A DNA stretch of 64,000 nucleotides from Verrucomicrobiota bacterium (GCA_023269675.1 JAHFSX010000002.1:248001-312000), one strand, 5' to 3'; positions 47,642 to 56,325 are shown, counted from the stretch's first letter. Numbers and translations are program-made. The notes: a model not told the origin generated them from the sequence alone.

Positions 47642-48622
47642 TCAGCCCAGCGCCGTCAGCTCGGCCGCGTCGAACGCCAGGTTCTGCAGCGCCTCCACGT
47701 TCTCGCGGATCTGCGCGGGTCGGCTCGCGCCGATCACCGCCGAGGTGACGCGCGGGTCGCGCAGCACCCAGGCCAGGGCCGTCTGCGCGGGAGTCTGCCC
47801 GCGCGCCTGGGCCAGCACCTGCAGACGCCGCGCGTAGGTCACGGCGTCGTCGTGCAGATAGCGCGAGATGAAGGGGCTGCCCTTGGCCGCCCGCGAATCC
47901 TCCGGCACACCCTCCGCGTACTTGTTGGTCAGCACCCCCTGCGCCAAAGGCGAGAAGACCACCGTGCCGAGCCCCGCCCCGTCCGCCGCGGGAATCTGCT
48001 CCGCCTCGACCTCGTCATGCTCCAGCAGGTTGTAGCGCACCTGATGCACCACGCACGGCACGCGCATCTCCGCCAGCAGCGCCACGGCCTGCCGCAGCAG
48101 CTTGGCGGGATATTTCGAGAGCCCGATGTAGAGCGCCTTGCCCTGGTCCACCAGATCCGCCAGCGCGCACATCGTCTCCTCCAGCGGCGTGTCCGGATCG
48201 GGCCGGTGGTGGTAGAAGATGTCCACGTAATCGAGGCGCAACCGCGTCAGGCTCTGGTCGAGCCCCGCCCGCAGATGCTTGCGGCTGCCCCAGTCGCCAT
48301 AGGGGCCGGGCCACATCGCGTGGCCCGCCTTGGTCGCCACCACCAGCTCGTCGCGGTGCGCCTTGAACTCCCGCCCGAGCACCGTGCCGAAGACCGTCTC
48401 CGCCGCCCCCGGCGGCGGCCCGTAATTGTCGGCCAGGTCGAAATGCGTGATCCCCAGGTCGAACGCCGCCGCCACCCGCAGGAAGCAGTCGTCGTGCGTC
48501 TCCTCCGCCCCGAAGCCGTGCCACAGGCCCAGGCCCACGGCCGACAGCTTCAGGCCGCTCTTCCCGCATTTGCGGTAGAGCATGTTCTCGTACCTCGCCT
48601 CACTCGCCTGATAATCGTGCAT
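47642..48622 (-). CDS. Aldo/keto reductase (YghZ / Kv-beta-like family)
   Basis: A 326-residue NADPH-dependent oxidoreductase barrel. The start at 48622 is set by a strong GAGGAGG SD 5 nt upstream. The catalytic set can be seen: Asp and Tyr in FDLADNYGPPPG, Lys in LVVATKAGHAMW, His in VDIFYHHRPDPDT. The C-terminal cofactor segment has VTSAVIGASRPAQIRENV. MYRKCGKSGLKLSAVGLG-like opening residues (LYRKCGKSG) match family members that act on methylglyoxal and similar aldehydes; the substrate here is unknown. It converges with the PPTase fusion gene, and gluQ lies upstream on the same strand. Confidence 0.92.
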   Translation of the reverse strand: MHDYQASEARYENMLYRKCGKSGLKLSAVGLGLWHGFGAEETHDDCFLRVAAAFDLGITHFDLADNYGPPPGAAETVFGTVLGREFKAHRDELVVATKAGHAMWPGPYGDWGSRKHLRAGLDQSLTRLRLDYVDIFYHHRPDPDTPLEETMCALADLVDQGKALYIGLSKYPAKLLRQAVALLAEMRVPCVVHQVRYNLLEHDEVEAEQIPAADGAGLGTVVFSPLAQGVLTNKYAEGVPEDSRAAKGSPFISRYLHDDAVTYARRLQVLAQARGQTPAQTALAWVLRDPRVTSAVIGASRPAQIRENVEALQNLAFDAAELTALG

Positions 48623-48743
48623 CGCAACCTCCTCGTATGACTTCGGACCTCTGCGGTTCGCCAACCGGCACTCTGCGGTTCAGCCGACGGGCCAACCGCA
48701 AATTGACGAATGTCGATTTCTGAATGTCGAAATTGGCAACCCG

Positions 48744-48787
48744 ACTCCCAGCTCCTGACTCCTAAATCCTAATCCCTAACTCTTCCC
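48744..48787 (+). repeat. Heptad repeat overlapping the gluQ 3' end
   Basis: Units GACTCC, TAAATCC, TAATCCC and TAACTC are of the same type as in the trp operon. Read on the minus strand, they encode the last residues (ELGIRI) and stop of GluQ. Confidence 0.7.
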
Positions 48788-49754
48788 TGACCTGGCGCGT
48801 GAGCACCGCGGGCGCGTGCGGCAGGGTCCGCAGGTCGAAGCGCGGCAGCAGCTCGCGCAGCGTCAGACACTCGCCCCACGCGGCCCAGCCGCACCACCAC
48901 GCCAGCAGCCCGATGATCTTCCCGGGCGGCAGCCCCGCCTCGCGCAGCGCGCTGATGCGCGTGTCGCCGTGGCGCTTCGCCAGCCGCCGCCCCTCCTCGC
49001 TCACCACCAGCGGCACGTGCGTGAAGGCCGGCGGCTTCAGCCCCAGGGCCCGGTACAGCAGCATCTGCCGCGGCGTCGCCGAAAGCAGGTCGTCGCCGCG
49101 CACCACCTCCGTGATGCCCATGGCCGCGTCGTCCACCACCACCGCCAGCATGTAGCCGGCGCCCCGCGCGTCGCGCGCCAGGACGAAATCGCCGCTGTGC
49201 GCCGAGACCTCCTGCGCGCAGGGGCCGCAGAACCCGTCCTCGAAACGCACCGTCTCGCCTTCGGGCACGCGGAAGCGCCAGGCGGGCAGCCGCCCCTCCG
49301 GCAGCGCGCGCCGCGCCGCCTCGAAGTCCTCGAAGCGCCCGCGGCAGGTGCCCGGATAATAGAGCCCCTCCTCCGCGTGCGGCGCGGACTGGCCCGCCTC
49401 CACGTCGCGCCGCGTGCAGACGCAGGGATAGGCGAGCCCCTGCGCCCGCAGCCGCTCCAGGGCCGCCGCGTACAGCGCCGTGCGCGCGGTCTGCGTGTAG
49501 GGCGCGTGCGGGCCGCCGACGTCCGGCCCCTCGTCCCAGTCGAACCCCAGCCAGCGCAGGTCCGCCAGAGCCTCCGCCGCCGCGCCCGGCTTGTTCTTGG
49601 GATGGTCCAGATCCTCCATCCGCAGCACCAGCGAACCCGCCCGGCGGCGCACGCTCAGCCAGGCGATCATGAAGCTGCGCGCGTTCCCCAGATGCAGCGC
49701 GCCGGTCGGGCTCGGCGCGAGCCGCCCCCTGACCCGTATTCCGTTCTCAAGCAT
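48762..49754 (-). CDS. gluQ: Glutamyl-Q tRNA(Asp) synthetase
   Basis: Charges glutamate onto queuosine-34 of tRNA(Asp). The length of 330 aa matches the truncated GluRS-like family without anticodon-binding domain. The start is the ATG at 49754 (MLENGIRVRGRLAPSPTG). The class I motif is HLGNAR (about 21-26) and the KMSKS equivalent is RRLAKRHG. The zinc set characteristic of the family is seen: Cys111 and Cys113 in CVC, Tyr133 and Cys137 in YPGTC. The C-terminal residues ELGIRI and the stop are encoded by a heptad repeat, so the end is not ancestral. It is divergent from nrdJ. Confidence 0.93.
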   Translation of the reverse strand: MLENGIRVRGRLAPSPTGALHLGNARSFMIAWLSVRRRAGSLVLRMEDLDHPKNKPGAAAEALADLRWLGFDWDEGPDVGGPHAPYTQTARTALYAAALERLRAQGLAYPCVCTRRDVEAGQSAPHAEEGLYYPGTCRGRFEDFEAARRALPEGRLPAWRFRVPEGETVRFEDGFCGPCAQEVSAHSGDFVLARDARGAGYMLAVVVDDAAMGITEVVRGDDLLSATPRQMLLYRALGLKPPAFTHVPLVVSEEGRRLAKRHGDTRISALREAGLPPGKIIGLLAWWCGWAAWGECLTLRELLPRFDLRTLPHAPAVLTRQVREELGIRI

Positions 49755-49854
49755 GTCCGCATGATACCCGCCGCCCCGCGGCAACGGAAGCAAAAAAGGT
49801 CCGTTGCCGATTTCCTTGAGGATCAAGGACTTATGAAAAAACCACAAAATATGG

Positions 49855-49883
49855 TGGACATCTCACTAGGCAACTACTATATA
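49855..49883 (+). promoter_or_regulatory. Promoter of nrdJ
   Basis: TGGACA at 49855-49860 and TATATA at 49878-49883 have 17-nt spacing. No cobalamin riboswitch motif is seen in the 80-nt leader. The remaining gluQ-nrdJ gap holds nothing else. Confidence 0.6.
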
Positions 49884-49964
49884 TAGACACTGTTTTTACG
49901 GGACGCCCTCGGCCTCCCGCCTCTTACACACGTGTGAATCCCCCTCTTTCCCTTAGGACCTGCC

Positions 49965-52199
49965 ATGAGCATCGAATCGCTGAAGAACTACGTTTTCACC
50001 TCCAAATACAGCCGTTACCTGCCTGAAAAGATGCGCCGCGAAACCTTCGAGGAGGCCGTCGAGCGCGTGATCGACATGCACCGCCGGCACTTCGCCGCCC
50101 GGGGCATCGACGTCGAAGACCTGCTGGCCGTCTGCGAGCAGGCCATGAAGAAACGCATGGTGCTGGGCAGCCAGCGTGCCATGCAGTTCGGCGGCGACCC
50201 GATCCTGCGCAAGCACGCGCGCATCTACAACTGCACCACCTCCTACTGCGACCGCCCGCGCTTCTTCCAGGAGGCCCTCTGGCTGCTGCTCTGCGGCTGC
50301 GGCGTGGGCTTCTCGGTCCAGACCCACCACATCGCCAAGCTCCCCGGCGTCGGCAAGCCGTCCGGGGCGAACGAGACCTTCGTGATCCCCGACACCATCG
50401 AGGGCTGGGCGGACGCCCTGGGCGCCCTGCTCTCCACCTACTTTACCGCCGACCAGCCGTTCCCGCAGTACGCCGGCAAGACCGTGGCCTTCGACTACTC
50501 CCTCATCCGCCCCAAAGGCCGACCCATCTCGTCGGGCATGGGCCGCGCGCCCGGCCCCGAGCCGCTGCGCCGCAGCCTCGACGTGATCCGCAAGCTGCTC
50601 GACCAGCGCCTCGCCGAGGGCCACACGCGCATGCGCTCGGTCGACGCCTACGACATCCTCATGCACGCCTCCGACGCCGTGCTCTCCGGCGGCGTGCGCC
50701 GCAGCGCCACGATCTGCCTCTTCTCGCCGGACGACGAGCTGATGGCCACCGCCAAGACCGGCAACTGGTTCACCGACAACCCGCAGCGCGCGCGCTCGAA
50801 CAACTCCGCCATCCTGCTGCGCAACCAGACCACGCGCGAGCAGTTCGCCAAGCTCATGAAGTCCGTCAAGGAGTTCGGCGAGCCCGGCTTCGTCTGGACC
50901 GACCATGTGGACATGACCTTCAACCCCTGCGGCGAGATCGGCCTCTACCCGCAGATCGACGGCGAATCGGGCTTCGCCTTCTGCAACCTCTGCGAAATCA
51001 ACATGGGCCTCGTCGACAACCCCGAGAAGTTCCGCGCCGCCTGCGAGGCCGCCGCGATCCTCGGCACCCTGCAGGCCGACTACACCGACTTCGGCTACCT
51101 CGGCGCGACCAGCACGCGCATCGCGCGGCGCGAGGCCCTGCTCGGCATCTCGATGACCGGCATGATGGAGCACCCCGCGGTCTCCTTCAACCCCGAGCTC
51201 CAGCGCGCCATGGCCAAGGTCATTCTGGAGGTCAACGCGGTGGTGGCCGGTCGCATCGGCGTCAACCTCGCCGCGCGCGCCACCTGCGTCAAGCCCGCCG
51301 GCACCACCAGCAGCATCCTGGGCACCTCCTCGGGCATCCACCCGCACCACGCCAAGCGCTACCTGCGCCGCGCGCAGGCCAACGAGGACGAGCTGCTGGT
51401 CGACTTCTTCCAGGCGCAGAACCCCAAGGCCGTCGAGAAGTCGGTCTGGAACCCCAACGGCACCGACGTGGTGCTCACCTTCTGCGTGGAGGCCAGCCCC
51501 GACTCGCTCACCAAGCGCGACGTGGACGCCGTGGAGCTGCTGCACAAGGTGAAGCTGACCAAGGAGAACTGGATCGACACCGGCAAGCGCCCCGAGCTGT
51601 GCGCCCAGCCGTGGCTCAGCCACAACGTCTCCAACACCATCTCCGTCAAGGACGGCGAGTGGGACGCGGTCGAAGCCTTCATCTACGACCACCGCCACGC
51701 CTTCGCCGGCATCTCACTGCTGCCCGACGGCGGCGACCTCGACTACCCGCAGGCGCCCTTCTGCGAAGTGCTCACCGCCGACGAGGTCGTCCAGACCTAC
51801 GGGGTCGGCGCGCTGCTCGCCTCGGGGCTGATCGTGGACGGCCTGCACGCCTTCGACGACAACCTCTGGGCCGCCTGCGACTGCGTCCTCGGCCGCGGCG
51901 AGAACCTGGAGACCCTCACGCCCAAGATCTATCCCAAGCGCGTCTACGAGGCCATCGAGGTGGTGCGCCAGTCCAAGCAGGACTGGGTCCGCCGCGCCCA
52001 CAAGTTCGCCAAGAACTACTTCGGCAACGACGCCCTCAAGATGACCCGCTGCCTGAAGCGCGTCAGCGCCTGCAAGCAGTGGGAAGACCTGACCCGCACC
52101 TACGCGCCGGTCGACTACACGCAGCTGATCGAGCGGCAGGACTTCACCACGGTCACGCAGACCGTGGCCTGCTCCGGCGGCAAGTGCGAACTGCTCTGA
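49965..52199 (+). CDS. nrdJ: Adenosylcobalamin-dependent class II ribonucleotide reductase
   Basis: Reduces ribonucleotides to deoxyribonucleotides with a B12-generated thiyl radical. The length of 744 aa matches the monomeric ribonucleoside-triphosphate reductase type. AGGA lies 6 nt before ATG 49965. Motifs are the redox Cys in YNCTTSYCD (Cys90), SGGVRRSA, ARSNNSAIL, the active-site NPCGEIGL (Cys322, Glu324), FCNLCEIN, PAGTTSSILG and the C-terminal redox pair in CSGGKCELL (Cys736, Cys741). No class I genes are in the window. The B12 importer cluster at 58198-63526 would supply its cofactor. Confidence 0.95.
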   Translation: MSIESLKNYVFTSKYSRYLPEKMRRETFEEAVERVIDMHRRHFAARGIDVEDLLAVCEQAMKKRMVLGSQRAMQFGGDPILRKHARIYNCTTSYCDRPRFFQEALWLLLCGCGVGFSVQTHHIAKLPGVGKPSGANETFVIPDTIEGWADALGALLSTYFTADQPFPQYAGKTVAFDYSLIRPKGRPISSGMGRAPGPEPLRRSLDVIRKLLDQRLAEGHTRMRSVDAYDILMHASDAVLSGGVRRSATICLFSPDDELMATAKTGNWFTDNPQRARSNNSAILLRNQTTREQFAKLMKSVKEFGEPGFVWTDHVDMTFNPCGEIGLYPQIDGESGFAFCNLCEINMGLVDNPEKFRAACEAAAILGTLQADYTDFGYLGATSTRIARREALLGISMTGMMEHPAVSFNPELQRAMAKVILEVNAVVAGRIGVNLAARATCVKPAGTTSSILGTSSGIHPHHAKRYLRRAQANEDELLVDFFQAQNPKAVEKSVWNPNGTDVVLTFCVEASPDSLTKRDVDAVELLHKVKLTKENWIDTGKRPELCAQPWLSHNVSNTISVKDGEWDAVEAFIYDHRHAFAGISLLPDGGDLDYPQAPFCEVLTADEVVQTYGVGALLASGLIVDGLHAFDDNLWAACDCVLGRGENLETLTPKIYPKRVYEAIEVVRQSKQDWVRRAHKFAKNYFGNDALKMTRCLKRVSACKQWEDLTRTYAPVDYTQLIERQDFTTVTQTVACSGGKCELL

Positions 52200-52223
52200 T
52201 CCTAAAAGGTTAGCACCCAAAAA

Positions 52224-52263
52224 AAGGGCTGGCCCGCTTCACGCGGGCCAGCCCTTCCTTTTT
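52224..52263 (+). terminator. Intrinsic terminator after nrdJ
   Basis: A perfect 12-bp stem (GGGCTGGCCCGC / GCGGGCCAGCCC) with loop TTCAC is followed by TTCCTTTTT. A run of A on the 5' side would also let it work on the other strand. Confidence 0.92.
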
Positions 52264-52287
52264 ATACCCCGTCGCGTGACCCCCAAA

Positions 52288-52357
52288 CCGTTCAACATCG
52301 AACGTCCAACACCGAAGTGAAGCACTTCGACGTTCAGAGTTAAGCGTTCAACGTTCG
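52288..52357. repeat. Palindromic TTCAAC/CAACGT repeat, copy 1
   Basis: 7-nt units (TTCAACA, TCGAACG, TCCAACA) lead to the centre GAAGTGAAGCACTTC, then complementary units (GACGTTC, GCGTTCAACGTTCG). Two further copies are at 52929-53012 and 53295-53376. The 52264-53378 stretch is almost all repeat DNA. Confidence 0.75.
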
Positions 52358-52515
52358 GGAAACACGAAGACACAAAGGCGCGAAGAAAGCGGAAAACCGA
52401 AGGTGGAAGACAATCGGCAATAGGCAATCGGCAAAATGAGAATGGGGATTTTTTCAGCAAAGACGCAAACACGCGAAAGTTAAAACAGATGGCGCGTGAC
52501 GTCCGGGCACGCGGG

Positions 52516-52625
52516 GTAGGGACGGACCGCTGGGCCGTCCGCAACGCAACCCCGGTAGGGACGCCTCCCCGAGGCGTCCGCAGAGCACTGGGCACGGTGA
52601 CCGGAAGACGGTTCGGGGAACCGGG
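52516..52625. repeat. Compound palindromic repeat (GGACGCC / GGTTC hairpins)
   Basis: It holds GGACGG...CCGTCC near 52520-52540, GGACGCCTC / GAGGCGTCC at 52559-52579, and GGTTC / GAACC near 52611-52621. The same two later hairpins, in reverse-complement order, occur at 60751-60802 beside btuF. The sequence GGTAGGGACGCCTCCCCGAG is shared exactly. Confidence 0.75.
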
Positions 52626-52727
52626 CGAGCAACCCCAACCCAATATCCAACACAAAGGCACAAAGACTCAAAGAAGCCCAAAGAAAAAACTTCGTGTTCT
52701 TAGTGTCTTTGCGTCTTCGTGTTGAAG

Positions 52728-53021
52728 ATGCTTACTCAGCGTACCTTCGTGGTGAAGGCAATTGGTGAGTCAGAACAAAGGATTATGGACACCCCCACCA
52801 TGAAGGGCACGGTCCATGGCTATTTCAACCGGGCTTTCAACGAGATGACCGACAAGGAGCTTGAAAAACCGCTCGCCAACAGCGGCCTGGGCTTGAAAGC
52901 CAAGCTGGCCCCGAATCCCAATAAATCAAACGCTCAACGTCCAACATCGAACCTCCAACGCCGAAGTGAAACACTTCGATGTTCAGCGTTCAGTGTTCAA
53001 CGTTCGTTCGAGCTAACTTGA
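52728..53021 (+). CDS. Small uncharacterised frame, probably a gene remnant
   Basis: 97 codons from ATG 52728. Only the first half (to about 52920) is non-repeat sequence, with NRAFNEMTDKELEKPLANS-like coding character; the second half runs through repeat copy 2. I do not recognise the protein. No good SD or promoter is visible. It may be a leftover of a deleted gene or spurious. Confidence 0.25.
   Translation: MLTQRTFVVKAIGESEQRIMDTPTMKGTVHGYFNRAFNEMTDKELEKPLANSGLGLKAKLAPNPNKSNAQRPTSNLQRRSETLRCSAFSVQRSFELT
52929..53012. repeat. Palindromic TTCAAC/CAACGT repeat, copy 2
   Basis: Similar to copy 1, with centre GAAGTGAAACACTTC. It is followed by a short duplicate of the lpxC 3' end, just as copy 3 is followed by lpxC itself. 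Confidence 0.75.
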
Positions 53022-53045
53022 CCGGCGTCAGGAGACCGCGCAGGT
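53016..53045 (-). pseudogene. Duplicated fragment of the lpxC 3' end
   Basis: 53016-53045 matches 53381-53410 at 27 of 30 positions. On the minus strand it reads GLLTPVK, against HDLLTPVK at the real LpxC terminus. With the adjoining repeat copies, a segment of about 115 bp appears duplicated. Confidence 0.6.
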
Positions 53046-53105
53046 CGTGACCGTTACGGCATCGTGTTTCGACATCGGGGTGCGCTGAATAGGCCGAGCA
53101 TGAAC

Positions 53106-53188
53106 GGTCGGGACGGAGCCCGACCCTCCAGAATGCGAGAAAAGCACGCGTCTGCGTGCGTGGAGGGACGACCTCCGTGTCGTCCACC
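53106..53188. repeat. Double palindromic repeat, second copy of the trpE-trpG element
   Basis: GGTCGGGACGGAGCCCGACC at 53106-53125 and the GGAGGGACGACCTCC hairpin at 53162-53176, with an extra hairpin GCACGCG / GCGTGC near 53144-53159 between them. The element at 31716-31776 has the same two ends. Confidence 0.75.
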
Positions 53189-53218
53189 AAGGCGGCGGAG
53201 ACTCGACGGGTCGTGCTC

Positions 53219-53254
53219 GGAGAGCCCGCGCCACCCGGTGGCCCGCGCTCTCCG
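53219..53254. repeat. Imperfect GGAGAGC/GCTCTCC palindrome
   Basis: GGAGAGC ... CCACC faces GGTGG ... GCTCTCC around a short loop. It is part of the same repeat island; no second copy was seen in the window. Confidence 0.5.
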
Positions 53255-53294
53255 GGCGCGGCGGACGCTGGCGGTGTACCCCAAGCAAAATCAA

Positions 53295-53376
53295 GCGCTC
53301 AACGTCCAACATCGAACATCGAACCTCCAACGCTGAAGTGAAACACTTCGACGTTCAGTGTTCAACGTTCGCTCGA
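53295..53376. repeat. Palindromic TTCAAC/CAACGT repeat, copy 3, at the lpxC stop
   Basis: Centre GAAGTGAAACACTTC, with flanking 7-nt units as in copies 1 and 2. It lies 2 bp beyond the lpxC stop codon and could act as a 3' end hairpin for that operon. Confidence 0.75.
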
Positions 53377-53378
53377 TC

Positions 53379-54401
53379 TTACTTCACCGGCGTCAGGAGA
53401 TCGTGCAGGTAGAGCAGCCCCATGGCGCGCACGTCCAGCGTGTGGCCCGCGCGGTAGGAGACCACGCGTCCCACGAAGCGGCCGGTGTCGATCAGCGCGA
53501 TGGCCGCCAGCAGGTCCAGCGTGGCGCGGTGCCAGACCGGCTCCAGCGCCTTGCCGCCCTGCACGAAGCGCGGCTCGCCGTGGAACTTCTTCTTGCCGTG
53601 GATCAGGATGTTGTCCTGCGTGTAGCCGAGGTTGCGCGTGTCGGCCATCAGGAACCCGAACATCTTCACCATCCGCATCTGCGCGGACGAGGCGTTGGTG
53701 CGCGCGAAGGCGCCGTGCCGGAAGCTCTTGGGCGTCACGTCGAAGACGATGCGCTGCTGGCCGATGACCGAGTTGAAATCGATCGCGCAGTCGAGCCGCA
53801 GCTTCTTCTCGCCGTTCTCCGGCGGCAGGAAGGTCAGGAAATCGCCGCGGTCGCCGCCGAAGGTCACCGGCTCCTTGACCGTCACGTAGCGCGCGGGCAA
53901 GTCGCGCTCGACGATCCCGGCCTGCTCGATCGCCTCCACCAGGTCCAGGCTGCTGCGGTCGAAGAGCGGCGGGTCGCCGGCGTTCACGCTGATGACCACG
54001 TCGTCCACGCCCATGCCCAGGCGCAGCGCGATGATGTGCTCGACCATGCGCAGGTAGTTGTGCGGGTTGCCGCTGCGCAGCACGATGTTGCGCGCCGAGG
54101 TCCACACGTTGCGGATCGTCACGTGGGTCTTGAGCTGCTCCGCCAGGTCGGTGCGGTCGATCCACCACCCGTACGCGTCCGAGGGCTTGAAGGTCAGCGT
54201 GCGGTGCACGCCCCCGTGAAAGGTGCCCGGCCCCGTGACCGAGCGCTCGCCGCCGAGCGTGGTGCGGCGCGGGGAATAGCCGGCGTCGCCTTCACACACG
54301 TCCACCACATCCACGGGCTGCGCGTGGAACCGCGCGTACGCCTCGCGCACCGCCTGCGTCTCGCCCAAAATCACACGACCGACCGGATACGAAAAATCCA
54401 T
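53379..54401 (-). CDS. lpxC: LpxC-like UDP-3-O-acyl-N-acetylglucosamine deacetylase
   Basis: The committed step of lipid A synthesis, a Zn-dependent deacetylation. 340 residues from the ATG at 54401; a GTG at 54425 overlaps the upstream TGA (GTGA) and would add 8 residues. Zinc and catalytic residues can be placed: VEHI (Glu121, His122), HRATLD (His291, Asp295) and GHTLD (His320). Other family marks are FHGGVHRTLTF, GVDDVVISV and TQDNILI. The first 50 residues have no counterpart in enterobacterial LpxC and the overall sequence is divergent. It is the last gene of a tightly packed minus-strand operon. Lipid A synthesis implies a Gram-negative outer membrane. Confidence 0.85.
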   Translation of the reverse strand: MDFSYPVGRVILGETQAVREAYARFHAQPVDVVDVCEGDAGYSPRRTTLGGERSVTGPGTFHGGVHRTLTFKPSDAYGWWIDRTDLAEQLKTHVTIRNVWTSARNIVLRSGNPHNYLRMVEHIIALRLGMGVDDVVISVNAGDPPLFDRSSLDLVEAIEQAGIVERDLPARYVTVKEPVTFGGDRGDFLTFLPPENGEKKLRLDCAIDFNSVIGQQRIVFDVTPKSFRHGAFARTNASSAQMRMVKMFGFLMADTRNLGYTQDNILIHGKKKFHGEPRFVQGGKALEPVWHRATLDLLAAIALIDTGRFVGRVVSYRAGHTLDVRAMGLLYLHDLLTPVK

Positions 54402-54421
54402 ACTCACACGCACTCCAAAAA

Positions 54422-55003
54422 TCACTTGACTGGCACGGCCGGTTGGGCTGCCTTCGCTGCCCGTTCGGCCTTCATCTTCTCAAAGGGCGAGAGCGCCTTG
54501 GCGGCCTCCGGCTTGTCCTCGGTTTTGACGCCGGCCTTCGCCAGCATCTCTTTCAGGCTCTTCACATAGGCTTCGCCGCCGCCCTCTTCATATCCCGTGG
54601 TCCCCAGCTCCTTGCCTTCGGCGTCCACCAGGACGACCGTCGGAAAGCCGCGCACGCCGTACTTCGCCTTCAGCTCGGCATTCTGCTTCTTGACCCCGCT
54701 GGAGACCTTCTTGTCGTGAGGAAAATCAGCCTCGAACAGGATCAGATTGTCAGCCGCGAACTTCTCAAACGCCTTCGTGTCGATCACCTCGCTGCGCAGC
54801 TTCATGCACCAGGGACACCAGTCGCTGCCGGTGAAAAACGCGAAGATCGGCTGCTTGAAGGCCGCGGCTTCCTTTTTCGCCTGCTCAAAACTGTCCGTGA
54901 ACCCTTTGGTCTTTTCCGGTGCCTGATCCTTCTTCACCCACGACTGCGCCTGCACACCAACCGCCGCCAGGCACACCAACGCCACGCCGATGATCCGCTT
55001 CAT
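54422..55003 (-). CDS. Secreted thioredoxin-fold protein
   Basis: 193 residues with signal peptide (RIIGVALVCLAAVGVQA, cleavage near residue 19). The thioredoxin-like domain has the redox motif WCPWC (Cys63, Cys66) and the cis-Pro segment RGFPTVVLVD. The tail is Lys/Ala-rich and probably flexible. It is expected in the periplasm as a thiol-disulfide reductase or isomerase. AGGGG precedes the ATG. The start overlaps the stop of the Mur ligase gene (ATGA) and its stop overlaps a possible lpxC GTG start, so the three genes are translationally linked. Confidence 0.88.
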   Translation of the reverse strand: MKRIIGVALVCLAAVGVQAQSWVKKDQAPEKTKGFTDSFEQAKKEAAAFKQPIFAFFTGSDWCPWCMKLRSEVIDTKAFEKFAADNLILFEADFPHDKKVSSGVKKQNAELKAKYGVRGFPTVVLVDAEGKELGTTGYEEGGGEAYVKSLKEMLAKAGVKTEDKPEAAKALSPFEKMKAERAAKAAQPAVPVK

Positions 55004-56325
55004 ACGCACCCCTTTCCGAATTCGCAACTCCGTCCCGCCAGCCTTGCCGCCAACCGCGGCAAGTCAGGGTCACGCGCGCCGAACGTCACGAGCGCCCCGC
55101 CCGCAACCGCCTTTGACCGCATGACCGACTCAGCCTCTTCTAAAGTCTGAATGTGGTTAACTGTAACACCTTTGTCGCGCAGCTGGGAAGCCAAAACCCC
55201 GCTCGTGATCGTCCGGTCAGCCGTGCCGCCCGCGTCATACACGGGCAGCAGCAGCAGGGTGTCGACCGGCCGGCACACGCGCGCGAAAACCGGCACCAGG
55301 CCCTCCAGCATCTTGCGCAACGGCGCATAGCCGTGGGGCCGCCACGCCGCGCAGACCCCCGCCGGGAAGGCCGCCGCCAGCGTGGTCCAGGCCGCCGCCA
55401 GCTTCTCCGGGTTGTGCGCGTAGTCGTCGACCACCATGGCCCCGCCGCACATCCCCACCCGCTGCAGCCGGCGCTCCACGCCGCCGAACCCCCGCAGCGC
55501 CGCCGCCAGCTTGTCCGGCGGTGCGCCCAGCGCGCGCGCCATCCGCACCGCGTGCCACGCGTTGTACACGTTGTGCTCGCCCGGCATCGGCACGCCGTAC
55601 TCGACGCCCTCGAAGGTGAAGAAGCCGTTCCAGCCCTCCAGCCGGAGGCCCTCGGGCCGTCCCGACTCCTGCCGGCCGTCAATCACCACGCCCGGCACGC
55701 GCGCCCGGAACGCCGCGAAGAGCGACTGCGTTTCGCCCAGCCCGAAATGATCCGCCGACGCGTTGGTGATGATCGCGTGCTCGGGGGCGAACACCAGCAG
55801 CGACTTGTCGGACTCGTCCGCCTCGACCACCGCCCAAGGCCCCGCGCCCTTGCGCACCGAGCCGATGCGCGCGCCGCCCGCGCTCCAGCCCGCCACCGCC
55901 GCGCCGTTCACCACGAAGGGGTCGAAGCCCGCGCCCTCCAGCAGGCAGCCCAGCATGGCCGTCACCGTGCTCTTGCCGCAGGTGCCCGTCACCGCGATCA
56001 GCCGCAGCCCCCGCGTCAGGTCCGCCAGTTCGGCCGCGCGGTGCACCACCGGCACGCCCGACGCCCGCGCCCGCACCATCTCCGGATTGTCCGCCTCGAT
56101 CGCGCTGCTGACCACCAGCCGCGCGGTCTGCGGCGTCACGCCCGATCCGTCCTGCGGACAGAGCGCGACGCCCTGCCGCGCCAGACACGCAAGCGTCTCG
56201 GTCATGTCCCCCGTGTCGAGCAGACGGTCCGAACCCGAAACGCGCGCCCCCTGATCCAGCAGCGCCTGCGCCAGCGCGCTCATGCCCACGCCGCCGATGC
56301 CTGACACATGTACCACATCACTCAT
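55000..56325 (-). CDS. murC: MurC-like Mur ligase (UDP-N-acetylmuramate--L-alanine ligase family)
   Basis: An ATP-dependent ligase of peptidoglycan synthesis or recycling. The 441-residue protein has the Mur N-terminal Rossmann domain (VVHVSGIGGVGMSALAQAL, SGSDR), the central ATPase domain with P-loop GTCGKST (114-120), VVEADESD, ITNASADHFG and HNVYNAWHA, and the C-terminal domain with DDYAHNPEKL and RPHGYAPLRKM. MurC usually has YGHHPTE at this last site, so the enzyme is a divergent MurC or an Mpl-like muropeptide ligase; the symbol is tentative. It is the first gene of an overlapping operon with a thioredoxin and LpxC. Confidence 0.82.
   Translation of the reverse strand: MSDVVHVSGIGGVGMSALAQALLDQGARVSGSDRLLDTGDMTETLACLARQGVALCPQDGSGVTPQTARLVVSSAIEADNPEMVRARASGVPVVHRAAELADLTRGLRLIAVTGTCGKSTVTAMLGCLLEGAGFDPFVVNGAAVAGWSAGGARIGSVRKGAGPWAVVEADESDKSLLVFAPEHAIITNASADHFGLGETQSLFAAFRARVPGVVIDGRQESGRPEGLRLEGWNGFFTFEGVEYGVPMPGEHNVYNAWHAVRMARALGAPPDKLAAALRGFGGVERRLQRVGMCGGAMVVDDYAHNPEKLAAAWTTLAAAFPAGVCAAWRPHGYAPLRKMLEGLVPVFARVCRPVDTLLLLPVYDAGGTADRTITSGVLASQLRDKGVTVNHIQTLEEAESVMRSKAVAGGALVTFGARDPDLPRLAARLAGRSCEFGKGCV

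Noticed and set aside
49884..49964. Cobalamin riboswitch before nrdJ
   Set aside because: Only about 80 nt of leader, with no B12 box or GCCACTGT-like core.
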